Assembly (NCBI GenBank): GCA_023457875.1
Contig: JAEXBC010000465.1
Coordinates: 1 to 7,261 of the forward strand
Length of the DNA stretch: 7,261 bases
Direction: 5' to 3'
Source: Bacillota bacterium
GTDB lineage: Bacteria > Bacillota > Clostridia > Lachnospirales > Cellulosilyticaceae
Shown: positions 1-6,518 of the stretch, piece after piece
Numbering within the stretch: the stretch's first letter is position 1
Layout of the letters: every line of letters starts with the position of its first letter
Program-made: the position numbers and the translations under genes
The notes under the pieces: generated by a model
The model's input: only the letters and a program-made list of their open reading frames with translations
Told to the model about the DNA's origin: nothing
The model's database searches: none

Positions 1-39
1 TTCAAGAGTTAGTTGTTGAGTATGATTTTTGCGAAACAT
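1..39 (-). CDS. N-terminus of a partial gene, possibly an IS transposase
   Basis: Thirteen codons are visible on the minus strand, reading MFRKNHTQQLTLE, and the gene runs off the left edge. The start is supported by an AAGGGG ribosome binding site about seven bases upstream (near 45-51) and by a promoter-like TACAAT with an extended -10 TG at 70-75. The short basic opening ending in a Gln-Leu-Thr-Leu-Glu-like run resembles starts I recall from IS1182-type transposases of Clostridia, but 13 residues cannot prove this. The hairpin just upstream (102-119) would fit an insertion-sequence end. It is divergent from the chemoreceptor gene. The start is fairly sure; the identity is not. Confidence 0.45.
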   Translation of the reverse strand, partial: MFRKNHTQQLTLE

Positions 40-69
40 AGGTGTTCCCCTTTCAAAATTTTTTCTTTA

Positions 70-75
70 ATTGTA
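70..75 (-). promoter_or_regulatory. Extended -10 promoter for the left-edge gene
   Basis: The minus strand reads TGG-TACAAT, an extended -10 element, about 30 bases upstream of the start codon at 39. The best -35 at a 17-bp spacer is only TTTAAA, so the call rests mainly on the -10 and its placement. Confidence 0.4.
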
Positions 76-95
76 CCATATTTACACGTAGTTTT

Positions 96-119
96 AAAAA
101 CTAGCCTTTTTGTGGGCTA
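96..119 (-). terminator. Small hairpin with T-run, possible IS-end terminator
   Basis: On the minus strand TAGCC (119-115) pairs with GGCTA (106-102) across an 8-base loop and is followed by GTTTTT (101-96). No gene inside the window ends here on that strand. The hairpin lies upstream of the left-edge gene's promoter, where it could stop outside transcription from reading into that gene, an arrangement known for some insertion sequences. The stem is only five base pairs, so it may be fortuitous. Confidence 0.35.
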
Positions 120-148
120 ATCATAATTATATCCATAATATATGCGTC

Positions 149-153
149 GGAGG
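149..153 (+). promoter_or_regulatory. Ribosome binding site fixing the chemoreceptor start
   Basis: GGAGG lies seven bases before the ATG at 161 and only one base before the in-frame ATG at 155. It therefore selects 161. The longer reading that begins with TTG at 110 has no ribosome binding site and would add 17 residues unlike a receptor N-terminus. Confidence 0.75.
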
Positions 154-160
154 AATGCTT

Positions 161-1879
161 ATGAGACAAACTACGAATCAACCCATTCAAAAAGCTCGTC
201 CCTTATCTTCACTAAAAACAAAAATTTCCTTAGCAGTTCTTCTCTCCATTGTGATTTCACTGAGCATTAATTTTTCTATTCTTATGCCAGGAGTAAAAAC
301 TGCTTTTGTATCAACGACTACAAATTATATGTATGACTTAAGTGATAGTTCCTGCAGATTACTCGAAAACTTTCTTGCATCTTCCAGAACACAAACACTT
401 TCAACAAAGCAGCTGGAATCTCTTATAGGCGATGTAGGTGTCCGAGATGTCCCTTCAAGCTATGCCTATCTTGTGGCAGAGGATGGGACCATGCTCTATC
501 ACCCTACAGCAGAAAAAATTGGACAGCCTGTAGAAAATATCATGATAAAAGAGGTTGTAAGTAAGCTTCAGCAAGGGAATATTCCTGAAAACAAGGTTGT
601 TTCCTACGACTACAAAGGCACCAAAAAATTTGCAAGTTATGCCATATTAGAACAAACCCATTGGATTTTAGTACTGACAGCAGATGAAGCAGATATTTTG
701 GGTCCAATCAATCGCGTTCAAATAAAAACGTCATTGATTGGAATTGCTATCACCATTATCTTTACACTCATCAGTTTCTTAATTGGCATTTCTATTAGTC
801 GCCCCATTACTAGACTTTCACAAGTTGTTAATAAAATAGCAACTTTAGATTTAACTGAGGATTCCTTGCACCAAAAGCTATGTCATCGTTCAGATGAAAT
901 TGGTGTTATTAGTAATGCCCTTCTATCTATGCGTAACAATATACATGATATCATACACAAGCTGGACAAGGTCTCTGATAATATCAATACTAATGTGATT
1001 ACGCTTACAGACATTAGCTCCCAAGTGAATGATCACTCTAGTAATAACTCTGCCACCTCCCAGCAATTAGCTGCTGGTATGGAAGAAACTTCTGCCACCA
1101 CAGATACCATTAATCAAAACATATTAGCTATCGTAAAAAATACCAAACATATCAATAAGCGAACAATAGATGGTTCTAATTTATCCATCCAAATCATGGA
1201 CAAGGCTAATAAACTCAAACAAGAAAACAAACTTGCCAGCGATAATACCATCACCATGTACCACTCCATGAAGGATGCAACAACCCTTGCCATCCAACGT
1301 TCAGCGGCAGTAAATAAAATTTCTGTCCTAACGAATTCCATAATGGAAATTTCAAGACAAACGAGCTTACTTGCACTCAATGCTTCTATTGAAGCTGCTA
1401 GAGCTGGTGAAAGTGGCCGTGGTTTTGCTGTTGTTGCAGATGAAATTGGGAATTTGGCCTCTCAAACTGCAGAAACTACAAAAAATATTGCTCAAATCGT
1501 ATCAGAGGTATATGAAGCCGTCAATAGTATGTCTGATTGTCTCAATAAAACCTTAGTATTTTTAGAGGATACTGTTCTTAATGATTATACCCGCTTTGCA
1601 TTAGTTGGAGAGGAATATGAATTAGATGCTAATCAAATCAAGCAATTTATGAACGAGATACACGCTGATATAGAAAGCTTACAAAACACTACAGAACAAA
1701 TTACAGAAGCCATTCATGGCATTAACACAACAATTAATGAAGCCACTATGGGTGTTTCAGATATAGCTGGCAAAACTTCAGATATTGTGTCCCTAACTAC
1801 AAAAACGCATCAATTAGTATCTGAGAATAAAGTGTACTCCGAAGACTTAAAGCAAATGGTCGCTCAATTTAACTTATAA
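161..1879 (+). CDS. Methyl-accepting chemotaxis protein with extracellular Cache-like sensor
   Basis: A transmembrane chemoreceptor of 572 residues that would sense a ligand outside the cell and control CheA/CheW. The first membrane helix spans about residues 22-43. An extracytoplasmic region (about 45-185) contains the [15 protein letters not shown] and [14 protein letters not shown] stretches typical of a single Cache domain. A second helix lies at about 189-212, followed by a HAMP linker with the ISRPITRL motif (about 212-265). The long cytoplasmic coiled coil has the conserved hairpin tip [12 protein letters not shown] at about 406-417 and [11 protein letters not shown] after it. There is no C-terminal CheR-docking pentapeptide; it ends QFNL. 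It is a single gene, convergent with the UvrA-like gene, so chemotaxis partners are elsewhere. The family is certain; the ligand is unknown. Its promoter is unclear and may lie partly in the element on its left. Confidence 0.95.
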   Translation: MRQTTNQPIQKARPLSSLKTKISLAVLLSIVISLSINFSILMPGVKTAFVSTTTNYMYDLSDSSCRLLENFLASSRTQTLSTKQLESLIGDVGVRDVPSSYAYLVAEDGTMLYHPTAEKIGQPVENIMIKEVVSKLQQGNIPENKVVSYDYKGTKKFASYAILEQTHWILVLTADEADILGPINRVQIKTSLIGIAITIIFTLISFLIGISISRPITRLSQVVNKIATLDLTEDSLHQKLCHRSDEIGVISNALLSMRNNIHDIIHKLDKVSDNINTNVITLTDISSQVNDHSSNNSATSQQLAAGMEETSATTDTINQNILAIVKNTKHINKRTIDGSNLSIQIMDKANKLKQENKLASDNTITMYHSMKDATTLAIQRSAAVNKISVLTNSIMEISRQTSLLALNASIEAARAGESGRGFAVVADEIGNLASQTAETTKNIAQIVSEVYEAVNSMSDCLNKTLVFLEDTVLNDYTRFALVGEEYELDANQIKQFMNEIHADIESLQNTTEQITEAIHGINTTINEATMGVSDIAGKTSDIVSLTTKTHQLVSENKVYSEDLKQMVAQFNL

Positions 1880-1900
1880 ATTAAACCTAATTATATGCAT

Positions 1901-1935
1901 AAAAGGATGTTTCTCCCCTTGGAAACATCCTTTTT
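1901..1935 (+). terminator. Rho-independent terminator after the chemoreceptor gene
   Basis: A perfect 13-bp stem (AAAAGGATGTTTC at 1901-1913 with its complement at 1922-1934) encloses an 8-base loop and runs into TTTTTG. It starts 21 bases after the receptor stop. The A-run on the left gives a partial U-tract on the other strand, so it probably also serves the convergent UvrA-like gene that ends at 1954. Confidence 0.9.
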
Positions 1936-1953
1936 GTTTATTATAAACTCACG

Positions 1954-4197
1954 CTATTCTTCTAGTGAACTTCGCAGATACTTAGCTGTAACAGTCTGAC
2001 CTTCTTCAATCATTTGTTTTGGTGTGCCCGTAAAAACCACATTTCCTCCATGCTTACCACCATCTGGCCCAATATCAATAATATAATCCACTTGCTTAAT
2101 GATATCTAAATTATGTTCAATGAGAAGCACTGTATTTCCTCTGTCTACAAAACTATTAAATAACGCTAATAGCTTTTCCACATCTGAAGCATGAAGTCCA
2201 GTAGATGGCTCATCTAAAATATAAATACTTCCCTTCTTGTCTAAATACTTGGCTAATTTAATACGCTGCCTTTCTCCTCCTGATAAGGTGGATAGGGCCT
2301 GTCCTAAAGTCATATAAGAAAGTCCCACCGACTCCATGGCACGTAATTGCTTTAAAATCTTTTTTGACTCAAAAAAAGTCAAGGCATCTCTGACTGACAA
2401 CCCTAGAACTTCAATAATATTCTTTCCGTTGTATTTACAATTTAATACTTCTTCACTAAAGCGTGTTCCTCCACAGGCTTCGCACTCAGTGACAATGGGA
2501 TCCATAAATACAAGTTCAGTAATAATAACACCTTTGCCCTTACAGACTGGACAAGCTCCCTTAGAATTAAAGCTAAATAGGCTGGCATCTACATGATTTG
2601 CCTGTGCAAAAAGCTTACGAATCTCGTCAAAAAAGCCTAGGAAAGTAGCTGGCATTGACCTACTTGTGGCAGTAATAGGAGATTGATCCACTCGAATCAC
2701 TTTGTCCTCATAGGTTGTAGCAAAAACCTTAGAAATAAGTGTACTCTTTCCAGAGCCAGCTACCCCTGTGATAGCTACCATAACGCCCATAGGAATATCT
2801 ACATCTACATGATTAAGGTTATAGAGATGAGCATCCCGTATTGGTAAAAAGTCTTTAGGTTTTCTCACCTTTTCTTTTACTGCCAGATCCATTCTCATTG
2901 CCTTTGCCGTAAGGGTATCTGCCTTTATGAGTTCCTCGTAGCTTCCTTGAAATACAATGTTGCCTCCTGATTTTCCTGCTGCTGGTCCCACGTCTATAAC
3001 TTGGTCTGCAATACGAATAACATCCTTATCATGTTCTACCACCAGGACTGTATTTCCCCTATTTCTCAGCTCAATAAGTAATTGATTCATCCTATAGACG
3101 TCACGTGGATGCATTCCCGTACTTGGTTCGTCAAAAATATAGGTCATACCCGTTAAGCTACTACCCATATAACGTACTAGTTTTAACCTTTGGGCCTCTC
3201 CACCAGATAAGGAGGAGGATTCTCTGTTCATATGCAAATAAGGTAGGCCTATTTCTATCATACGCGTTAAGCTATTACATAAGGCTTCAACTAATGTTTC
3301 TACCCTTGAATCCTTAATAGACATGAGTACCTCTTTAAGTTCTGTAAACTCCATCTCACACATTTCGGCAATATTATAGCCCATAATCCTGCAGTTTAAA
3401 GCTTGTTCATTTAGTCTTCTGCCATGACACTTAGGACATTCATGCTGAGAGACTAACTTGTCTGATTTATTCTTATGATGACTACTCATGTTACTAATAT
3501 CTCTATTTAAAAATAGTCTCGTATACTGATGGAATAGTCCCTCTATCGTCTTATACTCTCTCTCTCCTTCTCCCTTTCGATTACCATAAAGTAATAAATT
3601 ATATTCCTCTTTAGTATAATCCTTAAGAGGTTTATCTAGATCAAATACGCCTGCACTAGCATACTGTCCCCAATACCAAGAACCTGGCTTAAACATACTA
3701 TCTTCAATACACCATTCATTGAGTGATTTATCTTTATTTAAAATAGACTCTATGTCAATAACCATTACCTTTCCTATTCCTGAGCATTCAGGACACATAC
3801 CATTCGGATCATTAAAGGAGAAGAAGGAAGCTGTCCCTACCCAAGGTGTACCTATTCTAGAAAACAATAGCCGAAGTGATGCATACATATCAGAAATTGT
3901 ACCAACTGTAGAACGAACATTGCCTCCCAATTGGGTTTGATCTACGATAACAGATGCCGATAAATTATCAATTAAATCTACATGGGGTTTCTCATACTTA
4001 GGCAATCTTCCTCTAACAAAGGCTGAATAGGTCTCATTCATTTGCCTTTGACTTTCTGCTGCAATTGTATCAAAGACGATGCTTGATTTACCAGAACCAG
4101 AAACACCTGTAAAAACAACAATTTTTTCCTTTTGGATAGTCAATGAAACATTTTTTAGGTTGTTCTCTTTAAGTCCTTTAATTATAATATCCTTCAT
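1954..4197 (-). CDS. Short UvrA-like ABC ATPase lacking the UvrB-binding domain
   Basis: A 747-residue UvrA-family protein with two ABC ATPase modules. Walker A motifs are GVSGSGKS (31-38) and GVAGSGKST (478-486). ABC signatures are LSGGEAQ (330-336) and LSGGERQ (638-644). Walker B ends at Asp356-Glu357 and Asp662-Glu663, with switch histidines near 389 and 695. Zinc-type cysteine pairs occur at 135/138, 254/257, 549/552 and 572/575. Canonical UvrA is about 940 residues. Here the chain passes from the LLFSRIG motif (about 110-116) almost directly to the cysteine pair at 135, so the UvrB-binding insert is missing. Such short forms include Streptomyces DrrC, linked to resistance to DNA-binding drugs, so drug tolerance or accessory DNA-damage recognition is more likely than standard excision repair. 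The start is supported by AAAGGAGT (4206-4213). It is monocistronic between two terminators. The family is certain; the role is inferred. Confidence 0.93.
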   Translation of the reverse strand: MKDIIIKGLKENNLKNVSLTIQKEKIVVFTGVSGSGKSSIVFDTIAAESQRQMNETYSAFVRGRLPKYEKPHVDLIDNLSASVIVDQTQLGGNVRSTVGTISDMYASLRLLFSRIGTPWVGTASFFSFNDPNGMCPECSGIGKVMVIDIESILNKDKSLNEWCIEDSMFKPGSWYWGQYASAGVFDLDKPLKDYTKEEYNLLLYGNRKGEGEREYKTIEGLFHQYTRLFLNRDISNMSSHHKNKSDKLVSQHECPKCHGRRLNEQALNCRIMGYNIAEMCEMEFTELKEVLMSIKDSRVETLVEALCNSLTRMIEIGLPYLHMNRESSSLSGGEAQRLKLVRYMGSSLTGMTYIFDEPSTGMHPRDVYRMNQLLIELRNRGNTVLVVEHDKDVIRIADQVIDVGPAAGKSGGNIVFQGSYEELIKADTLTAKAMRMDLAVKEKVRKPKDFLPIRDAHLYNLNHVDVDIPMGVMVAITGVAGSGKSTLISKVFATTYEDKVIRVDQSPITATSRSMPATFLGFFDEIRKLFAQANHVDASLFSFNSKGACPVCKGKGVIITELVFMDPIVTECEACGGTRFSEEVLNCKYNGKNIIEVLGLSVRDALTFFESKKILKQLRAMESVGLSYMTLGQALSTLSGGERQRIKLAKYLDKKGSIYILDEPSTGLHASDVEKLLALFNSFVDRGNTVLLIEHNLDIIKQVDYIIDIGPDGGKHGGNVVFTGTPKQMIEEGQTVTAKYLRSSLEE

Positions 4198-4245
4198 TAA
4201 TTTTCACTCCTTTTTAAACAACATGATGCTTTGTAACATAAATAG

Positions 4246-4264
4246 ATTATATCTCATCATTATA
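4246..4264 (-). promoter_or_regulatory. Candidate promoter region of the UvrA-like gene
   Basis: Two perfect TATAAT hexamers occur on the minus strand, at 4259-4264 and 4246-4251, 49-68 bases before the start codon at 4197. Neither has a good -35 at 16-18 bp (AAGAAT and GACAAA are the nearest). A TTGACA further upstream is too far from both. The 209-bp gap 4198-4406 otherwise holds only the terminator of the preceding gene. Confidence 0.4.
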
Positions 4265-4327
4265 GCTTTTTGTCCCATAAAATTCTTGACTTTTTTTGCT
4301 ATCCTTTGTCAATCTATCTTTCTACAC

Positions 4328-4366
4328 AAAAAAGAAACCATCTTTAATCAAGACAGTCTCCTTTTT
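4328..4366 (-). terminator. Rho-independent terminator after the XRE/membrane gene
   Basis: On the minus strand AAAAAGGAG(A)CTGTCTT pairs with AAGATGGTTTCTTTTT, allowing one bulged A and several G-U pairs, with a 5-base loop. It runs into a six-T tract followed by GTG. It lies about 40 bases after the stop at 4407 and isolates the downstream UvrA-like gene from the regulator transcript. Confidence 0.7.
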
Positions 4367-4406
4367 CTCTGTTATGTATCATGCTGTTTAATAATCTATT
4401 TTTGTT

Positions 4407-4820
4407 TCAATTACTATATCTTCCTATAAAGAAAAGGACCATTGCTACTACCACCTGTATTCCCCATGAAAAAACATTCCAAACACTTATTATGGGTTGT
4501 TCTATAAATTGAGCCACAATATAATTTATTATGAAAGAAACAGGAATGCCTAATAGAACAGAAATAGCTGCCATATTCCATATCGTTGTTTTTTTAAGAG
4601 AAAACAAAAGATAGATTACCCACAAATAGGCTATAGATACTAGCGTTACTGGAATTCCCATTGGTAGCAACATTTTTACATTACCTATGATCTTATCTAG
4701 AGCAAATAAAAATGGAAGGATAAAAATACTTAGTGAAACCAGTGAGATACACACATTATATTTTTTAAACTGAAAAATAGGAATAATAACAAGCCAAGCA
4801 AATATTATAGCAGAAATAGG
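4407..4820 (-). pseudogene. Severed C-terminal membrane half of the XRE regulator
   Basis: Directly after the TAA at 4821-4823, in the same reading frame as the regulator, 137 more codons run open to the stop at 4407. They begin PISAIIFAWLVIIPIFQFKK and encode about five hydrophobic helices, including LVSLSIFILPFLFALDKI, GIPVTLVSIAYLWVIYLLF and a final WGIQVVVAMVLFFIG segment. As I recall, clostridial homologues of the regulator continue without a break from ...GG-TW-LYPIS into exactly this kind of membrane domain, so this is the second half of one gene of about 271 codons. A GTG at 4754 could start a 115-residue product, but no ribosome binding site precedes it. It is probably untranslated unless the stop is read through or is a sequencing error. 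Confidence 0.75.
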
Positions 4821-5222
4821 TTATAAGGACCATGTAAACCCACCTGAAATAGCAAAATCACAAATCATACAGACTAATATTGCCAGTAAAAAAGTAGTTG
4901 TAACGATGAATTTTGTAATGCCCTTTAGTGACTCCTTATTGTTAGAGGTAACCTTATTGGCATATTGTAAAGTTGTTTCAACAATGGTATTTGCCTCTAA
5001 AGGAGTCTCGGTACTTCTTTCCCCATTAAGGAGCTCGTTTGTGGTGACCCCTAAAACTTCAGCCAGAGAAGATATAATAGATATATCTGGATATCCTAAT
5101 CCTCTTTCCCATTTAGAAACAGCTTTATCTGTAATATTTAATTTCTCCGCCAGTTGTTTTTGCGTCATGTTTTTTGATTTTCGTAGTTCACAAATAAACT
5201 GCGCCATACTTTGTTGATTCAT
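4821..5222 (-). CDS. XRE-family helix-turn-helix regulator, N-terminal part of a split gene
   Basis: A DNA-binding protein of 133 residues as it stands. Residues 9-63 form an XRE/Cro-type helix-turn-helix with the hallmark MTQKQLAEKLNITDKAVSKWERG, followed by GYPDISIISSLAEVLGVTTNELL. A linker leads to one membrane helix (about 104-126), after which TAA ends the frame where homologues read Tyr. The start at 5222 was chosen because homologues begin a few residues before the FI-x-ELRK motif, and because the ATG at 5234 abuts the GAAGGG site. From 5222 that site is 12 bases away, which is rather long. The promoter with an overlapping palindrome 150 bases upstream suggests autoregulation. As a truncated form it keeps the DNA-binding part with a single anchor and may still bind its operator. 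The target genes are unknown. Confidence 0.85.
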   Translation of the reverse strand: MNQQSMAQFICELRKSKNMTQKQLAEKLNITDKAVSKWERGLGYPDISIISSLAEVLGVTTNELLNGERSTETPLEANTIVETTLQYANKVTSNNKESLKGITKFIVTTTFLLAILVCMICDFAISGGFTWSL

Positions 5223-5244
5223 ATTAAGCACCATCCCTTCTCTT

Positions 5245-5347
5245 ACAACTTTATCGGATCATTTATATTAAAACACCCGACTATAGGTAGAATATCAGCA
5301 AGTAAACTATGGGTAGAATTCCTAAAGACAATACAATTCCCTCTCAT
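5245..5347 (-). other. Possible 34-codon leader ORF
   Basis: From ATG at 5347 the minus strand is open for 34 codons, reading MRGNCIVFRNSTHSLLADI then LPIVGCFNINDPIKL, and ending with TAA at 5243-5245. AAGGA lies six bases before the ATG, which is good spacing. The ORF lies between the mapped promoter and the XRE start, ending 20 bases before it, so it would be translated from the same leader. It matches no family I know and its length could easily arise by chance. It also spans the direct repeats at 5280-5319. Confidence 0.25.
5280..5319. repeat. 14-bp imperfect direct repeat, 26-bp period
   Basis: ACTATAGGTAGAAT (5280-5293) recurs as ACTATGGGTAGAAT (5306-5319) with one mismatch. The two copies lie in the leader of the XRE gene, downstream of its promoter. 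The 26-bp period is about 2.5 helical turns. They could be paired protein-binding sites, or a short tandem duplication. Confidence 0.55.
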
Positions 5348-5374
5348 AAATTATCCTTCATTATATTCTGATTA

Positions 5375-5403
5375 ATTATACCGTACATAAATTAAAGATT
5401 CAA
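5375..5403 (-). promoter_or_regulatory. Sigma-A-type promoter of the XRE regulator
   Basis: The minus strand carries TTGAAT (5403-5398), a 17-bp spacer and a perfect TATAAT (5380-5375). Transcription would start near 5368 and leave a leader of roughly 145 bases before the ATG at 5222. Confidence 0.7.
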
Positions 5404-5413
5404 ATTTATGTAC
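5383..5413. promoter_or_regulatory. Perfect 11-bp inverted repeat over the XRE promoter, likely operator
   Basis: GTACATAAATT (5383-5393) is followed after 9 bases by its exact complement AATTTATGTAC (5403-5413). One arm lies in the promoter spacer, ending two bases from the -10 box. The other starts at the first base of the -35 box and extends upstream. A dimer bound here would block RNA polymerase. It has no T-run and no gene ending beside it, so it is not a terminator. The obvious candidate ligand is the XRE protein itself, which is inference. Confidence 0.6.
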
Positions 5414-5455
5414 AATCTTAACTATATCCTAATGTTTATTTATATTTTTCCACAA

Positions 5456-5487
5456 ATAAACTGCTAGAATTTCTCCTAGCAGTTTAT
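5456..5487 (-). terminator. Rho-independent terminator closing the anfO-repeat protein unit
   Basis: A perfect 12-bp inverted repeat, ATAAACTGCTAG (5456-5467) and CTAGCAGTTTAT (5476-5487), encloses an 8-base loop. It begins 10 bases after the stop of the repeat-protein gene. On the minus strand the stem ends in AGTTTATTTGT, a broken T-tract. It separates this transcript from the XRE promoter. Confidence 0.75.
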
Positions 5488-5497
5488 CAAATCATAA

Positions 5498-6454
5498 TCA
5501 TACGCAACTTTGGCATCCCTCACAACTTAGGCACTCATTTCTCTTCTCAATAAAATCTGTTTGTGTGGTTTGCCACTTGACCGCCTTTTTATCAAACAAA
5601 TACGTGGCATTTTCATCACTAATCATCACTTGGTCTTTAGAAAAGCTTATACTTACGGGTGAAATCACCCATGTTTCACTATCCAATTTACTTCTTACTA
5701 ACCTTGGGGCAATAATCTGCTCTGGGTACAAATAACTTTCGATTCGTATAGTAGTTGATACGGTTGTTATTCCTTTTATCCTTCCCTCTTCATCAAAAAC
5801 AAGTGAGTTGGTATCCCCATGTATACCTATAGCAGCATTACTATACGCCATAATCTCACCAATGGGTGTCTTAAATAGGGTAGGAATATACGGTTCTAGC
5901 GACTTAATATTGCCATTTTCATAGAAAGCCACACCAAATCTAACCGCTATATTCTTCTTACGTAACTGAAGGGTTAAAATCTCTTTGCCCCATAAACTAA
6001 GACTCTTTAGATGCCCACTAGGATAAAAGCAATAACTATTTATTTTGTTGTCTACTTGTATATCTCCTATTTTAAATCTGCTTTTTTCTGCAAGCTTGTA
6101 TTCTTCTTCCTCTGACCAGTACCCACTAATCTGACCGTAAAGTGGAAACACACGGTGGATAGCTCCCCCTTTATAAAACGTAATAAATTCGCCTTTAATG
6201 ACTCCTACCGTAGTAGCTATATATGTTGGCTCTTTTAAATAAATACTTTTTATCTCACCTGTGTCATAAAAACTAACAGCTTCTCTAAACTTTGTCCGTG
6301 TGTTAATCTCTCCATATTGAGGTACAAAAACGCCTATGGGCGTAGCAATCTGATTATATTCTTCTAACTGGCAACTTCTCAATTTACCATTTTTATGATA
6401 ACTCGTGTCTGTAGCTCCATTTAATATGCCATAAAGTGTCTCTATCCTTTCCAT
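5498..6454 (-). CDS. Uncharacterised MORN-like repeat protein with C-terminal four-cysteine motif
   Basis: A 318-residue protein with no signal peptide or membrane helix, so probably cytoplasmic. I recognise no named function. Six copies of a short motif, aromatic-x3-G-x-[IL]-[KRH], recur at about residues 19-28, 62-71 (FYDTGEIKSI), 93-102 (FYKGGAIHRV), 143-152 (FYPSGHLKSL), 177-186 (FYENGNIKSL) and 220-229 (FDEEGRIKGI). They alternate with TPIG-like turns (ATPIGVF, KTPIGEI). This is the pattern of MORN or YwqK-like beta-hairpin repeats. The chain ends in NECLSCEGCQSCV, giving C-x2-C-x2-C-x2-C, a possible metal or Fe-S ligand set. The start at 6454 is preferred over ATG 6475 because GGGGGA lies six bases before it. 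It follows the AnfO gene by 64 bases with no terminator between, so they are co-transcribed. A role in nitrogenase assembly or regulation is inferred from position only. Confidence 0.85.
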   Translation of the reverse strand: MERIETLYGILNGATDTSYHKNGKLRSCQLEEYNQIATPIGVFVPQYGEINTRTKFREAVSFYDTGEIKSIYLKEPTYIATTVGVIKGEFITFYKGGAIHRVFPLYGQISGYWSEEEEYKLAEKSRFKIGDIQVDNKINSYCFYPSGHLKSLSLWGKEILTLQLRKKNIAVRFGVAFYENGNIKSLEPYIPTLFKTPIGEIMAYSNAAIGIHGDTNSLVFDEEGRIKGITTVSTTIRIESYLYPEQIIAPRLVRSKLDSETWVISPVSISFSKDQVMISDENATYLFDKKAVKWQTTQTDFIEKRNECLSCEGCQSCV

Positions 6455-6460
6455 ATAAAT

Positions 6461-6466
6461 TCCCCC
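6461..6466 (-). promoter_or_regulatory. Ribosome binding site fixing the repeat-protein start
   Basis: GGGGGA on the minus strand lies six bases before the ATG at 6454. It falls inside the longer reading from ATG 6475, which has no comparable site, so the first eight codons of that reading are rejected. Confidence 0.7.
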
Positions 6467-6518
6467 TATTATCATGATTTATTTTTTATCATGCCCGAGA
6501 ATTAAAAAAACGCTAGGT

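Noticed and set aside
110..160. N-terminal extension of the chemoreceptor from TTG at 110
   Set aside because: There is no ribosome binding site before the TTG, while GGAGG is spaced correctly for the ATG at 161. The extra 17 residues are unlike a receptor start, and the TTG falls in the hairpin at 102-119.
4281..4315. TTGACA and TTGAC/GTCAA inverted pair upstream of the UvrA-like gene
   Set aside because: No -10 hexamer lies at 16-18 bp from either TTGACA-like sequence, and five-base arms at this spacing are expected by chance in AT-rich DNA.
4079..4429. Plus-strand open frame of 116 codons
   Set aside because: It runs antisense through the start of the UvrA-like gene, its promoter region and a terminator. 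It has a low-complexity Phe/Ile/Cys composition and no ribosome binding site, so it is a shadow.
4407..4754. Independent membrane protein starting at GTG 4754
   Set aside because: No ribosome binding site precedes the GTG, and the same frame stays open upstream to the TAA at 4821 with coherent membrane-protein sequence. It is better read as the severed half of the regulator.
4906..5217. Plus-strand open frame of 103 codons antisense to the XRE gene
   Set aside because: It lies opposite a clear helix-turn-helix coding sequence and has no recognisable domain or promoter.
6471..6493. Short inverted repeat CATGAT / ATCATG between the AnfO and repeat-protein genes
   Set aside because: The arms are six bases around an A/T loop without a T-run in the right place, and one arm overlaps the upstream ATG of the repeat-protein frame. 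It is too weak for a terminator or operator.
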